Shown one piece after another: positions 37,701 through 46,624 of a stretch of 64,000 nucleotides of DNA. Position numbers and translations under genes: made by a program. Source of the DNA: Tahibacter sp042701255 (lineage in GTDB: Bacteria > Pseudomonadota > Gammaproteobacteria > Xanthomonadales > Rhodanobacteraceae); the NCBI RefSeq assembly GCF_042701255.1, contig NZ_CP170554.1:4402001-4466000 (forward strand), written 5' to 3'. The notes under the pieces are model-generated. The model was not told the origin of the DNA and searched no databases. It saw only the letters and a list, made by a program, of their open reading frames with translations. Positions within the stretch are counted from its first letter, which is position 1, and each line of letters opens with the position of its first letter.

Positions 37701-40700
37701 CGTAGGCACCGGCGCTCGTGACCGATCCGAAGGTCTGGTTCGCGCTGAGCGTGTCAGTCAGCACCAGCGGAGCGGTCAGCGCGGCATTCGCCACGGTCGC
37801 CGTCACGGTGTAGGTGATGGTCTGGCCCGCAGCCACGGCCGTGCCGCTGGCCGGGTTCGAGGTCTTGACGACGACGATGCCCGGATTCAACGGATGCGTC
37901 GTGCCGCACGTCGTGCAGTCCGGCGGATTGTTGCCGCCGCCGCCCGTCGCCGCGACGTTGTTGCCGACCGTGCCGGTCGCGTTCGCGTTCACCGTCGCGG
38001 TGTAGCTGACCGCGTACGTGCCCGGGGCCGTACCCGACGGCAAGGTGCACTGCACCGTACCCGTACAGGTGTAGGCGCCGGCGCTCGTGACCGTACCGAA
38101 GGCCTGGTTGGCCGACAGCGTGTCGGTCAGCACCAGCGGTGCCGTCAGTGCGGCATTCGCCACGGTCGCGGTCAACGTGTAGGTGATGGTCTGGCCTGCG
38201 GCCACGGCCGCACCGCTGGCCGGGTTCGAGGTCTTGACCACGGTGACGGCCGGGCTCAGCGGATGCGTCGTGCTGCAGGTCGTGCAGTCCGGCGGATTCG
38301 TGCCGCCGCCGCCCGTCGCTGCGACGTTGTTGCCGACCGTACCGGTCGCGCCCGCATTGACCGTCGCGGTGTAGCTGACCGCATAGGTGCCCGGCGAAGT
38401 GCCGCTGGGCAGGGTGCATTGCACCGTACCCGTACAGGCGTAGGCACCGGCACTCGTCACCGAACCGAAGGTCTGGTTCGCGCTCAGGGTATCGGTCAGC
38501 ACCAGCGGCGCCGTCAGGGTGCCATTGGCGACCGTCGCCGTCAGCGTATAGGTGATGGTCTGACCCGGCAGCACTGCCGTGCCGCTGGCCGGATTCGAGG
38601 TCTTCACCACGGTGATGGCCGGGTTCAGCGGATGCGTCGTGCTGCACGTCGTGCAGTCCGGCGGATTCGTGCCGCCGCCGCCGGTCGCGACGACGTTGTT
38701 GTTGACCGAGCCGGCGGCGTTCGCATTGACCGTCGCGGTGTAGCTCACCGCATACGTGCCCGGCGTCGTGCCGCTCGGCAAAGTGCACTGCACCGTACCC
38801 GTACAGGCATAGGCGCCGGTACTCGTCACGGAACCGAAGGTCTGGTTCGCGCTGATCGTGTCGGTCAGCACCAGCGGTGCCGTCAACGTGCCGTTCGTGA
38901 CGGTCGCCGTCAGCGTATAGGTGATGGTCTGGCCCGGGGTCACGGCCGTGCCGCTGGCCGGGTTCGAGGTCTTCACCACGGTGATGGCCGGATTCAGCGG
39001 ATGCGTCGTGCTGCAGGTCGTGCAGTCCGGCGGATTCGTGCCGCCACCGCCCGTCGCGACGACGTTGTTGTTGACCGAGCCGGCCGCATTCGCATTCACC
39101 GTCGCGGTGTAGCTCACCGCGTACGTGCCCGGCGCCGTGCCGCTCGGCAGGGTGCACTGCACGGAGCCGGTGCAGCTGTACGCGCCCGCGCTCGTGACGG
39201 AACCGAAGGTCTGGTTCGCACTGATCGTGTCGGTCAGCACCAGCGGTGCCGTCAACGTGCCATTGGCGACCGTGGCCGTCAGCGTATAGGTGATCGTCTG
39301 GCCCGGAATCACGGCCGTGCCGCTGGCCGGGTTCGAGGTCTTGACGACGGCGACGACCGGGCTCAACGGATGCGTCGTGCTGCAGCTCGTGCAGTCCGGC
39401 GGATTCGTGCCGCCGCCGCCCGTCGCCGCGACGTTGTTGCCGACCGCGCCCGTCGCGTTTGCGTTCACCGTGGCGGTGTAGCTGACCGCGTACGTGCCCG
39501 GCGTCGTGCCGCTCGGCAGGGTGCACTGCACGGTGCCCGTACAGGCGTAGGCACCGGCGCTCGTGACCGTACCGAAGGTCTGGTTCGCGCTGATCGTGTC
39601 GGTCAGGACGAGCGGACTGGTCAAGGTGCCGTTGGCGACCGTCGCCGTCAGCGTATAGGTGATGGTCTGACCCGGCAGCACGGCCGTGCCGCTGGCCGGG
39701 TTCGAGGTCTTGACCACGGTGACGGCCGGATTCAGCGGATGCGTCGTGCTGCACGTCGTGCAGGTCGGCGGATTCGTACCGCCGCCCCCCGTGGCCGCGA
39801 CGCTGTTGCCGACCGAGCCGGCCGCATTCGCGTTGACCGTCGCGGTGTAGCTGACCGCATACGTGCCCGGCGCGGTGCCCGACGGCAGGGTGCACTGCAC
39901 CGTACCCGTACAGCTGTAGGCACCGGCGCTCGTGACCGAACCGAAGGTCTGGTTCGCGCTGATCGTGTCGGTCAGCACCAGCGGCGCGCTCAGCGAGCCG
40001 GCGGTGACGGTCGCCGTCAGCGTGTAGGTGATCGTCTGACCCGGCGTCACCACCGTGCCGCTGGTCGGGTTCGAGGTCTTGACGACCGTGATGGCCGGAT
40101 TCAGCGGATGCGTCGTGCTGCAGGTCGTGCAGTCCGGCGGATTGGAACCGCCGCCGCCCGTGGCCGCGACGCTGTTGCCGACCGAGCCGGTCGCGTTCGC
40201 ATTGACCGTCGCGGTGTAGCTGACCGCATAGGTACCCGGCGACGTGCCGATCGGCAGGGTGCACTGCACCGTACCGGTACAGGCATACGCGCCGGCGCTC
40301 GTGACCGTACCGAAGGTCTGGTTCGCGCTGATCGTGTCGGTCAGCACCAGCGGCGCGGTCAGTGCACCGTTCGTGACCGTCGCCGTCAACGTATAGGTGA
40401 TGGTCTGACCCGGCGAAACCGCCGTGCCGCTGGCCGGATTCGAGGTCTTGACCACGCTGACGGCCGGATCGAGCAGATGCGTCGTGCTGCAGGTCGTGCA
40501 GGTCGGCGGATTGCCGCCGCCGCCCGTCGCGACGACGTTGTTGTTGACCGAACCGGCAGCGTTCGCATTGACCGTCGCGGTGTAGCTGACGGCATACGTG
40601 CCCGGCGCCGTGCCGCTGGCCAGGGTGCACTGCACCGTGCCCGTGCAGCTGTAGGCACCGGCGCTGGTCACCGAACCGAAGGTCTGGTTCGCGCTGATCG

Positions 40701-43700
40701 TGTCGGTCAGCACCAGCGGCGCGGTCAGCGCGGCGTTGGTCACCGTCGCGGTCACGGTATACGTGATGGTCTGGCCCGGAATCACGGCCGTGCCGCTGGC
40801 CGGGTTCGAGGTCTTCACCACGGTCACCGCCGGATTCAGCGGATGCGTCGTGCTGCAGGTCGTGCAGTCCGGCGGATTGCCGCCGCCACCGCCGGTCGCG
40901 GCGACGCTGTTGCCGACGGTGCCGGTCGCATTGGTATTGACGGTCGCGGTGTAGCTGACCGCATACGTACCCGGTGCCGTGCCGCTGGCCAGGGTGCATT
41001 GCACCGTGCCCGTGCAGCTGTAGGCACCGGCGCTGGTGACGGAACCAAACGTCTGGTTCGCCGACAAGGTATCGGTCAGCACCAGCGGTGCGGTCAGCGC
41101 GGCGTTGGCCACGGTCGCGGTCAGGGTATAGGTGATGGTCTGGCCCGCGGACACGGCCGTGCCGCTGGCCGGGTTCGAGGTCTTGACCACCGTGACGGCC
41201 GGGCTCAGCGGATGCGTCGTGCTGCAGGTCGTGCAGGTCGGCGGATTGCCGCCGCCGCCCGTGGCCGCGACGCTGTTGCCGACCGTGCCGGTCGCGTTGG
41301 TATTGACCGTTGCGGTGTAGCTGACGGCATACGTACCCGGTGCCGTGCCGCTGGCCAGGGTGCACTGCACGGTGCCGGTGCAGCTGTAGGCGCCGGCGCT
41401 CGTGACCGAACCGAAAGTCTGGTTCGCCGACAAGGTGTCGGTCAGCACCAGCGGCGCGGTCAGCGCGGCGTTCGTCACCGTCGCGGTCAGGGTGTAGGTG
41501 ATGGTCTGGCCTGCCGTCACGTTGGTGCCGCTGGCCGGATTCGACGTCTTGACGACGGCGATGGACGGGCTCAGCGGATGCGTGGTGCTGCAGGTCGTGC
41601 AGGTCGGCGGATTACCGCCGCCGCCCGTGGCCGCGACGCTGTTGCCGACCGTGCCGGTCGCATTCGCATTGACCGTCGCGGTGTAGCTGACCGCATACGT
41701 GCCCGGTGCGGTGCCCGACGGCAGGGTGCATTGCACGGTGCCGGTGCAGCTGTAGGCACCGGCGCTCGTGACGGAACCGAAGGTCTGGTTCGCGCTGATC
41801 GTGTCGGTCAGCACCAGCGGCGCACTCAATGCGGCATTGGTGACCGTCGCGGTCAGGGTGTAGGTGATGGTCTGGCCCGCGGACACGGCCGTGCCGCTGG
41901 CCGGGTTCGAGGTCTTGACGACCGTGACGGCCGGATTCAGCGGGTGCGTCGTGGTGCAGGTCGTGCAGGTCGGCGGATTGCCGCCGCCGCCCGAGGCGAC
42001 GACGCTGTTGCCGACCGTGCCGCTCGCATTCGCGTTGACCGTCGCGGTGTAGCTGACCGCATAGGTGCCCGGTGCCGTGCCGACCGGCAGGGTGCACTGC
42101 ACGGTACCCGTGCAGCTGTAGGCACCGGCGCTGGTGACCGAGCCGAAGGTCTGGTTCGCCGACAAGGTGTCGGTCAGCACCAGCGGCGAACTCAGGGTTC
42201 CGCCGGTGACGGTCGCGGTCAGGGTATAGGTGATGGTCTGGCCCGTGGTCACGGCCGTGCCGCTGGCCGGGTTGGAGCTCTTCACGACCGAGATCACCGG
42301 CGGCGGCAGGTTGTGCGAAACGCTGCACGGGCCGCAGGTCGGCGGGTTCGTACCGCCGCCGCCCGTGGGCACGACGCTGTTCGCGACGCTGCCGACGGCC
42401 GAGCTGTTCACGGTCGCGGTATAGGTCACGGCATAGGTGCCGGTCGCGGTGCCGGCCGGCAGGGTGCAGGTCAGGCTGCCCGAGCAGCTGAAGCTGCCGG
42501 CACTGGTCACGCTGCCGAAGGTCAGGCCCGTGCCGAGCGTGTCGGCCAGGTTCAAGGTGGTCACCAGCGGCGCGTTGGCGACGGTGACGTTGAGCGTGTA
42601 GGTGATCGTGTCGCCGATGTTGACCTGCGAGCCCGGCGCCGGCGTCGAGCTCTTGACGACGCTGATGATGGGCTTGGCGACGAGGGTCTGCGCGGTGGCC
42701 GTATTCGGTGCCGGAGCGCCGGCGGTCTCGTTCGTCGCGGCGATCGTCGTCGTGATCGGAATCGGACCCGGATTGGTCGGCGCGACGACGTAGTTGAAGT
42801 TGAACGTCAGCGACTGGCTCGGCGTCAGGCTGGTCGGCATGCCGGTGAAGGTGACCGTGCAGGTCGGTGCCGGGTTGTAGGTCGGCGTGACGCCGGCGGG
42901 AACCGCCGAGAACGTGACCGCGGCCGGACAGGTCGCCGGCGTCGCCGGATTGCCGAGGGCGACGGTGTAGGTCACGCCGGTGGCCGTGGTGTCGCCGGCG
43001 TTGCTGAAGACGAAGCTGCCGTAGGCCGTACCGCCGCTGATGACCGATGCGCTGACGCTGACCTGGGTGGTCACGTCGACGCCGACGGTCGGCGGCACGA
43101 TGACGACGGGCTCGAGGAACTCCGGCGATTTTTCCAGCGCCCAGAGATCCAGGCCCTTGGCCGTGCCGAAATATTCGGCCGCGATGTTGTTGCAGTCGCT
43201 GTTGTCGTCGTTGGAACCGCCCCAGGAGCGGTAGTAGTTGCCGGTGCCGCCGAGGTTGGCGTTGGCCGAGTCGACACCGAGCAGCGAATAGCTCGGGACC
43301 GGCTGGGCGATCGCGCTGCCGGCGCCGCAGAGATGGCCGTTGAGCACACCGATCAGCGAGCCGTTGGCCGCGCGGTAGCCGCGGTCGTCGTAATAGACGG
43401 TCGAGTCCTGCGAGCCGTTGAGCTTGGCCAGGGTCGGGCCGCCCTTGACGTTGGCTTCGACGTCGACCATCGGGAAATGGATTTCGCCGTTGCGGCCGGT
43501 GATGCGGAAGTTGTAATTGCCCGCCGGGAACGGCGTGTTGCTGTTGTCGCGGCCGTCCCAGAGCACGTTGTGCGTGCCGGTCAGCGCCGTACCGGTCAGC
43601 ACGCGGTTCAGCGGATTGGCCGGGTCGAAGTCCACACCGTCGCGGCTGACCACGATTTCATAGGTCAGCGTGTTGACGGTGTTGAACGTGAAGATGCCGC

Positions 43701-44769
43701 CCGTGGAATAGGTCGAGCTGTTGCCGCCGAGGTTGCCGACGAAGGTCGGCGAGTTCATCTGCGGCGCGGCCGGCACGGCCGGAATCGCCAGCGCGCTGAG
43801 CACGCGGTTGACTTCGGTGCTGTTCGCGCCGGTCGGCGAAACGTCGCTGAAGAAGATCGGATACTGCGGCGCCTGCGCCGTCACGCCGGCCGTGCCCGAA
43901 GGCCCGCCGGTGGAGGCCGCGTTCGCGCCGCGGTAGTCGTGGTACAGCGCCGAGCCGTTCGTGTCGATGAAGCCGGCCGCATTGGCATAGAACGCGGCGC
44001 GGTTCGGATCCAGACCGCGGAAGCTCTGCCGGTAGCGGTAGCCGTCCAGCGAGACGTAGTACAGATCGTTGTAGAGCTGGCGACCGTTCGCGTTGTTGTA
44101 GATCGTCCAGGCGTAGGTGAACAGGCGCCCGTTCAGATCGGTCAGTGACGAGGCGGTCGCACGCACCGTCACGTCCCAGGCCGAGGTCAGATTGTTCTGC
44201 AGGATCTGCGGCGTCGCGACCGAGGCATTGTTGGTCGCGCCGCCGCTGGTCGCGCCGGTGAAGCGCACGCCGTAGATGCCGGTGCTCGGCGCCACGTACG
44301 AACACGGCGTGAAGCCATTGGTGACCGTGGCCGTGCCGTCGGCGCTGTTCGGACCCGCCAGTTCCTGCGCGCGCGTGGCGATCGTGCCGCGGCCGGCCTG
44401 GCTGCTGCAGCTGAAGTTCGCCGTGCCCGGAATCGTTTCCGATCCCTTCGCACCGAAGGACTGCGGGTTGTAGACGAAGACGTCGCCGCCGTTGCTGCGG
44501 TTGCGCGAGCCGAGCAGGATGTTCTCGCCCGCGCGCGCATAGACGTAGAGGAACTGGTTGCCCGCCGCGACCCCGGCGAAGTTGGTGGCGTTGCTCGCAT
44601 CGAGCACGCCGCGCGAACCGGCGGCGTTATAGGTACTCGGATACAGCGTGCGGCTGCCTTCGGCGAAGGCCGAAGTACACAGCGGCAGTGCCAGCAGCGC
44701 TAGCCACGTCCGCAAGCGACTTTGTCGCGAACGCGCTGAAACAGTCCTTTCAGCTGGGGTTGACGGCAT
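34756..44769 (-). CDS. Giant DUF11-repeat surface protein with CTERM-like tail
   Basis: This is a 3337-residue predicted exported protein. Signal peptide about residues 16-36 (WLALLALPLCTSAFA). Residues about 37-560 are a unique head with a FlgD-like strand pair (HNVLWDGRD, PFPAGNYNFRI). From about 690 come about 21 DUF11-type beta-sandwich repeats: one diverged, seventeen nearly identical (824-2910, 122-123 residues each, typified by VVKTSNPASGTAV, GQTITYTLTATV, SANQTFGSVTSAGAYSC and GTYAVSYTATVNAN), then three of another subtype. Each of the seventeen carries two cysteine pairs (SCTGTVQC; CTTC). The tail PVPAPALGWFAM, a membrane helix and RRAF match the IPTL/PEP-CTERM sorting layout. No exosortase is nearby. 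I chose ATG 44769 because it leads directly into the signal peptide and GAGGGA precedes it. Confidence 0.88.
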   Translation of the reverse strand: MPSTPAERTVSARSRQSRLRTWLALLALPLCTSAFAEGSRTLYPSTYNAAGSRGVLDASNATNFAGVAAGNQFLYVYARAGENILLGSRNRSNGGDVFVYNPQSFGAKGSETIPGTANFSCSSQAGRGTIATRAQELAGPNSADGTATVTNGFTPCSYVAPSTGIYGVRFTGATSGGATNNASVATPQILQNNLTSAWDVTVRATASSLTDLNGRLFTYAWTIYNNANGRQLYNDLYYVSLDGYRYRQSFRGLDPNRAAFYANAAGFIDTNGSALYHDYRGANAASTGGPSGTAGVTAQAPQYPIFFSDVSPTGANSTEVNRVLSALAIPAVPAAPQMNSPTFVGNLGGNSSTYSTGGIFTFNTVNTLTYEIVVSRDGVDFDPANPLNRVLTGTALTGTHNVLWDGRDNSNTPFPAGNYNFRITGRNGEIHFPMVDVEANVKGGPTLAKLNGSQDSTVYYDDRGYRAANGSLIGVLNGHLCGAGSAIAQPVPSYSLLGVDSANANLGGTGNYYRSWGGSNDDNSDCNNIAAEYFGTAKGLDLWALEKSPEFLEPVVIVPPTVGVDVTTQVSVSASVISGGTAYGSFVFSNAGDTTATGVTYTVALGNPATPATCPAAVTFSAVPAGVTPTYNPAPTCTVTFTGMPTSLTPSQSLTFNFNYVVAPTNPGPIPITTTIAATNETAGAPAPNTATAQTLVAKPIISVVKSSTPAPGSQVNIGDTITYTLNVTVANAPLVTTLNLADTLGTGLTFGSVTSAGSFSCSGSLTCTLPAGTATGTYAVTYTATVNSSAVGSVANSVVPTGGGGTNPPTCGPCSVSHNLPPPVISVVKSSNPASGTAVTTGQTITYTLTATVTGGTLSSPLVLTDTLSANQTFGSVTSAGAYSCTGTVQCTLPVGTAPGTYAVSYTATVNANASGTVGNSVVASGGGGNPPTCTTCTTTHPLNPAVTVVKTSNPASGTAVSAGQTITYTLTATVTNAALSAPLVLTDTISANQTFGSVTSAGAYSCTGTVQCTLPSGTAPGTYAVSYTATVNANATGTVGNSVAATGGGGNPPTCTTCSTTHPLSPSIAVVKTSNPASGTNVTAGQTITYTLTATVTNAALTAPLVLTDTLSANQTFGSVTSAGAYSCTGTVQCTLASGTAPGTYAVSYTATVNTNATGTVGNSVAATGGGGNPPTCTTCSTTHPLSPAVTVVKTSNPASGTAVSAGQTITYTLTATVANAALTAPLVLTDTLSANQTFGSVTSAGAYSCTGTVQCTLASGTAPGTYAVSYTATVNTNATGTVGNSVAATGGGGGNPPDCTTCSTTHPLNPAVTVVKTSNPASGTAVIPGQTITYTVTATVTNAALTAPLVLTDTISANQTFGSVTSAGAYSCTGTVQCTLASGTAPGTYAVSYTATVNANAAGSVNNNVVATGGGGNPPTCTTCSTTHLLDPAVSVVKTSNPASGTAVSPGQTITYTLTATVTNGALTAPLVLTDTISANQTFGTVTSAGAYACTGTVQCTLPIGTSPGTYAVSYTATVNANATGSVGNSVAATGGGGSNPPDCTTCSTTHPLNPAITVVKTSNPTSGTVVTPGQTITYTLTATVTAGSLSAPLVLTDTISANQTFGSVTSAGAYSCTGTVQCTLPSGTAPGTYAVSYTATVNANAAGSVGNSVAATGGGGTNPPTCTTCSTTHPLNPAVTVVKTSNPASGTAVLPGQTITYTLTATVANGTLTSPLVLTDTISANQTFGTVTSAGAYACTGTVQCTLPSGTTPGTYAVSYTATVNANATGAVGNNVAATGGGGTNPPDCTSCSTTHPLSPVVAVVKTSNPASGTAVIPGQTITYTLTATVANGTLTAPLVLTDTISANQTFGSVTSAGAYSCTGSVQCTLPSGTAPGTYAVSYTATVNANAAGSVNNNVVATGGGGTNPPDCTTCSTTHPLNPAITVVKTSNPASGTAVTPGQTITYTLTATVTNGTLTAPLVLTDTISANQTFGSVTSTGAYACTGTVQCTLPSGTTPGTYAVSYTATVNANAAGSVNNNVVATGGGGTNPPDCTTCSTTHPLNPAITVVKTSNPASGTAVLPGQTITYTLTATVANGTLTAPLVLTDTLSANQTFGSVTSAGAYACTGTVQCTLPSGTSPGTYAVSYTATVNAGATGTVGNNVAATGGGGTNPPDCTTCSTTHPLSPAVTVVKTSNPASGAAVAAGQTITYTLTATVANAALTAPLVLTDTLSANQAFGTVTSAGAYTCTGTVQCTLPSGTAPGTYAVSYTATVNANATGTVGNNVAATGGGGNNPPDCTTCGTTHPLNPGIVVVKTSNPASGTAVAAGQTITYTVTATVANAALTAPLVLTDTLSANQTFGSVTSAGAYACTGTVQCTLPSGTTPGTYAVSYTATVNTNATGTVGNNVAATGGGGSDPPDCTSCGTTHPLNPGIVVVKTSNPASGTAVAAGQTITYTLTATVANAALTAPLVLTDTLSANQTFGSVTSAGAYTCTGTVQCTLPSGTTPGTYAVSYTATVNTNATGTVGNNVAATGGGGSNPPDCTSCGTTHPLNPGIVVVKTSNPATGTPVIAGQTITYTLTATVANAALTAPLVLTDTLSANQAFGSVTSAGAYTCTGTVQCTLPSGTTPGTYAVSYTATVNTNATGTVGNNVAATGGGGSNPPDCTTCSTTHPLNPGILVVKTSNPASGTAVSAGQTITYTVTATVANAALTAPLVLTDTISANQTFGSVTSAGAYTCTGTVQCTLPTGTVPGTYAVSYTTTVNTNATGTVGNSVAATGGGGSNPPDCTACSTTHPLNPAITVVKSSNPASGATVTPGQTITYTVTATVANAALTAPLVLTDAISANQTFGSVTSAGAYTCTGTLQCTLPSGTVPGTYAVSYTATVNANATGSVNNAVTATGGGGQNPPDCTTCSTTHPLQADVRIVKTLTSESGTVAGVAEPGETLVYTITLSNSGGAAATNVGVVDPLDANVVFVSASNGGTASGGSVNWTGLTVPAGGSLSLTVTVTVANPLPAGITQIVNLAYQTGTTPPICSSTPVPPECVTIPTAPNLAVTKALGSESGAQPGVAEPGETLTYAITLRNTGGTDATNVGISDRIDANTSFVSADNGGVYAAGVVTWTNLSVPAGGTLQLTVVVQVANPIALGVTQIANVAYLTGTTPPACPPAGPQCVLTPTEQSPRLQVTKTVNTTTVSAGGVATYTVTVANVGVIPANNVVIDDPFPAGIVGFTWTCSGTGGAVCPAASGNGALHQTVPQLAVGATLIYTINAQISATASGNLLNTVSVSPSSNTVCMPSGQPGPCDASVPLVVLGSTPVPAPALGWFAMLLMMLSLGALAWRQHGRRAF
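36040..42300 (-). repeat. 17-copy tandem array of 366/369-bp coding repeats
   Basis: The array is 6261 bases long, which equals exactly thirteen 369-bp units plus four 366-bp units. The short units are the first, second, third and fifth read in gene direction; they lack one codon before the NPP motif. All units are in frame with no spacer, and DNA similarity is high throughout, including many identical stretches longer than 40 bases. Repeat number can be expected to vary by recombination, and short-read assembly of this stretch should be treated with care. Confidence 0.92.
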
Positions 44770-45135
44770 GACTCGGTCCCTCTGTAGAGTTGCAACAATC
44801 GCTGCATTGTGAGCAGCGTTTTCGGGCGCAAGGATCGTTAATTCCGCCGTAACGGGCCATGCGCGCCGCCTCACCCAATCTCACGCAATCTCACGCGCGA
44901 GCCGGTCGAAGGCGGCGACGCGAATCCGCCCCGCTGCCCCGCGTCGCCGCTGCACGGCAACGGAAATCGCGAAAAACACCGGGATTGCACGCGAATTCGC
45001 TTTGGCGCCGTCAGGCCGCATCGGTGATGCGGCGCGCAGCGGCAAGGCCGCAGCGCCGCGCCGGAGCCTTGCTCACCGGCGCTGCGTTGCAATTGTTATT
45101 TTTCCTACCTCACGGGTTGCGCAGGCTTCTGCGCA
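44770..45135. other. Gap between histidine kinase and giant gene (leader of the giant gene)
   Basis: These 366 bases hold no supported gene. On the minus strand the last 100 bases before 44769 are relatively AT-rich (for example gttaattccg near 44836 and the palindrome GTTGCAAC near 44786) and should contain the giant gene's promoter, though no clear -35/-10 pair stands out. An AT-rich patch (aattgttatttttcc) lies at 45090-45104. Confidence 0.4.
45118..45135 (-). terminator. Hairpin abutting the histidine-kinase stop
   Basis: TGCGCAG (45118-45124) pairs with CTGCGCA (45129-45135) around a 4-base loop, directly after the kinase stop codon. No T tract follows in the direction of transcription. 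Confidence 0.35.
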
Positions 45136-46548
45136 TCAGGCGTTCACCGCCCTGGGCATTTCGCCCGCCGTGTCCCTGGCAGCGCCGGCCAGCGGCAGCG
45201 CGATGTGGAACGTGGTTCCGCGGCCCGGCGCGCTGTCGACGTCGAGACTGCCGCCGCAGACCGACACGATCTCGCCGACGACGGCCAGACCCAGACCGCT
45301 GCCCTGCCCGTCGGCGCTGGTCGTGAAGAACGGCTCGAACACACGCCGACGCACGGCCTCGTCCATGCCGCGCCCGCTGTCGCTGAAGGACAGCGCGACG
45401 CGCGATGCCGTCTGCGGCAGTACCGTGACGACGAAGCGTCCGCCGTCGGGCATGGCGGTGTTGGCGTTGGCGGCCAGGTTCAGCACGACGAGCTCGAACT
45501 CGCTGCGGTCCATGCGGATGTCCTGCGCGGCCGGCGCCGGCTCGAACGCGATGCGCACGTCGGGTCCGAACAGCTGATGCAGCATCGGCTGCATTTCCGC
45601 GAGCGCCGCGTTGACGTCGAAGGTCTCGGGCATGGCGTCGCCGCGATGACTGAAGTTCGTCAGCTTGCGGCTGACCGCACTGGCGCGCCGCGCCGCGGAT
45701 TCGACGCCGGCCAGTGCCGCACGCATGGGCTCTTCGCCGTCGGCGGCCATGCCGCGCGCCGCATAGCCGAGCACGAGGGTCAGCAGATGGTTGAAGTCGT
45801 GCGCGACGCCGGCGGCGAGCCGTCCCACCGCCTCGACTTTCTGCGAATGCACGAGCTGGTTGTACAGACGCTCGCGCTCGACGATCTCCGCTTCGAGCCG
45901 CGTCTTGGCCTGCGCGAGCTCGTCGCCGCGGGCCCGCGCCGCCGCCAGACTTTCGCGCAGCGCGACCATGCTGCGGTCGACCACGACCGCGACGAACAGG
46001 AAGACCAGTGCGCAGACCACGGCGAACAGGGTCAGCTGATCCCAGGAGTCCGGCGTGGACGCCTTGCCGCCGTCGACGATGGTGCCGACCGCGAACGCCG
46101 CGACGATCCAGCCGAACATCAGCCACAGCGCGCGCCGGCTGACCATCAGTCCGGCGACGACGAGCCAGGCGACCTGCAGCGGCTGTTCGTAGGAATTCGA
46201 TGCCATGCCCTGGATGAAATAGGCATGCATCAGCAGTACGGCGACGGTGCCGAGCAGCAGGCGCAGCGCGAGCTTCACGCGTCCCTGGCGGATCAGCGCG
46301 ACGCACAGCGCGGCGAGCAGGCTCATGCCGAGGCTCGCGAACAGGCTCGGCGTTTCCGAATCACGCCACGGCAGAGGATTGAAGAAAACCCGATACAGCC
46401 ACATCGGCGGCGGCAGCAGCGCAAGCATCAGCAGCACGACCTGCAGGGTCGGTGCATTGCGCCGGTCCACTTCGTCCGCAACGGGCACGTTGCGCAGCCA
46501 ACTCAGCCCGGCACGCCAGAGGCGCGCGACCACGAAACCCTCAGCCAT
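45136..46548 (-). CDS. Integral-membrane sensor histidine kinase
   Basis: This 470-residue kinase has about six hydrophobic helices (residues about 30-205; for example VVLLMLALLPPPMWLYRVFF and LTLFAVVCALVFLFVAVVV) with almost no periplasmic loops, so it probably senses a membrane-embedded or cytoplasmic signal. A coiled coil (about 210-240) leads to the HisKA-like motif GVAHDFNHLL with phospho-accepting His250, then HATPase boxes LAANANTAM, DSGRGMDE, FEPFFTT and GQGSGLGL. I chose ATG 46548 (AAAGGA just upstream) over 46614. It lies 76 bases downstream of a response-regulator gene on the same strand and is surely its partner. Confidence 0.88.
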   Translation of the reverse strand: MAEGFVVARLWRAGLSWLRNVPVADEVDRRNAPTLQVVLLMLALLPPPMWLYRVFFNPLPWRDSETPSLFASLGMSLLAALCVALIRQGRVKLALRLLLGTVAVLLMHAYFIQGMASNSYEQPLQVAWLVVAGLMVSRRALWLMFGWIVAAFAVGTIVDGGKASTPDSWDQLTLFAVVCALVFLFVAVVVDRSMVALRESLAAARARGDELAQAKTRLEAEIVERERLYNQLVHSQKVEAVGRLAAGVAHDFNHLLTLVLGYAARGMAADGEEPMRAALAGVESAARRASAVSRKLTNFSHRGDAMPETFDVNAALAEMQPMLHQLFGPDVRIAFEPAPAAQDIRMDRSEFELVVLNLAANANTAMPDGGRFVVTVLPQTASRVALSFSDSGRGMDEAVRRRVFEPFFTTSADGQGSGLGLAVVGEIVSVCGGSLDVDSAPGRGTTFHIALPLAGAARDTAGEMPRAVNA

Positions 46549-46624
46549 GTCCTTTCCCCTGATTGCCGCGTTCTTGCCCCGTCGATGCGGAATCGCCCCC
46601 AAGGCCCGCATCACTGCTTAGGTT

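Noticed and set aside
36040..42300. Regular repeats of constant length suggesting a CRISPR array or satellite
   Set aside because: Units are 366/369 bp with no short repeat-spacer alternation and are in frame within one protein.
34660..44148. A 3162-codon open frame on the plus strand opposite the giant surface-protein gene
   Set aside because: It is rich in Arg, Gly and Ala with RRAAGRAVRRI-type periodicity, has no signal peptide or domain, and is the mirror of the 369-bp repeats. High GC and a repeat length divisible by three keep it open. The minus-strand product has a signal peptide, domains and a CTERM-like tail.
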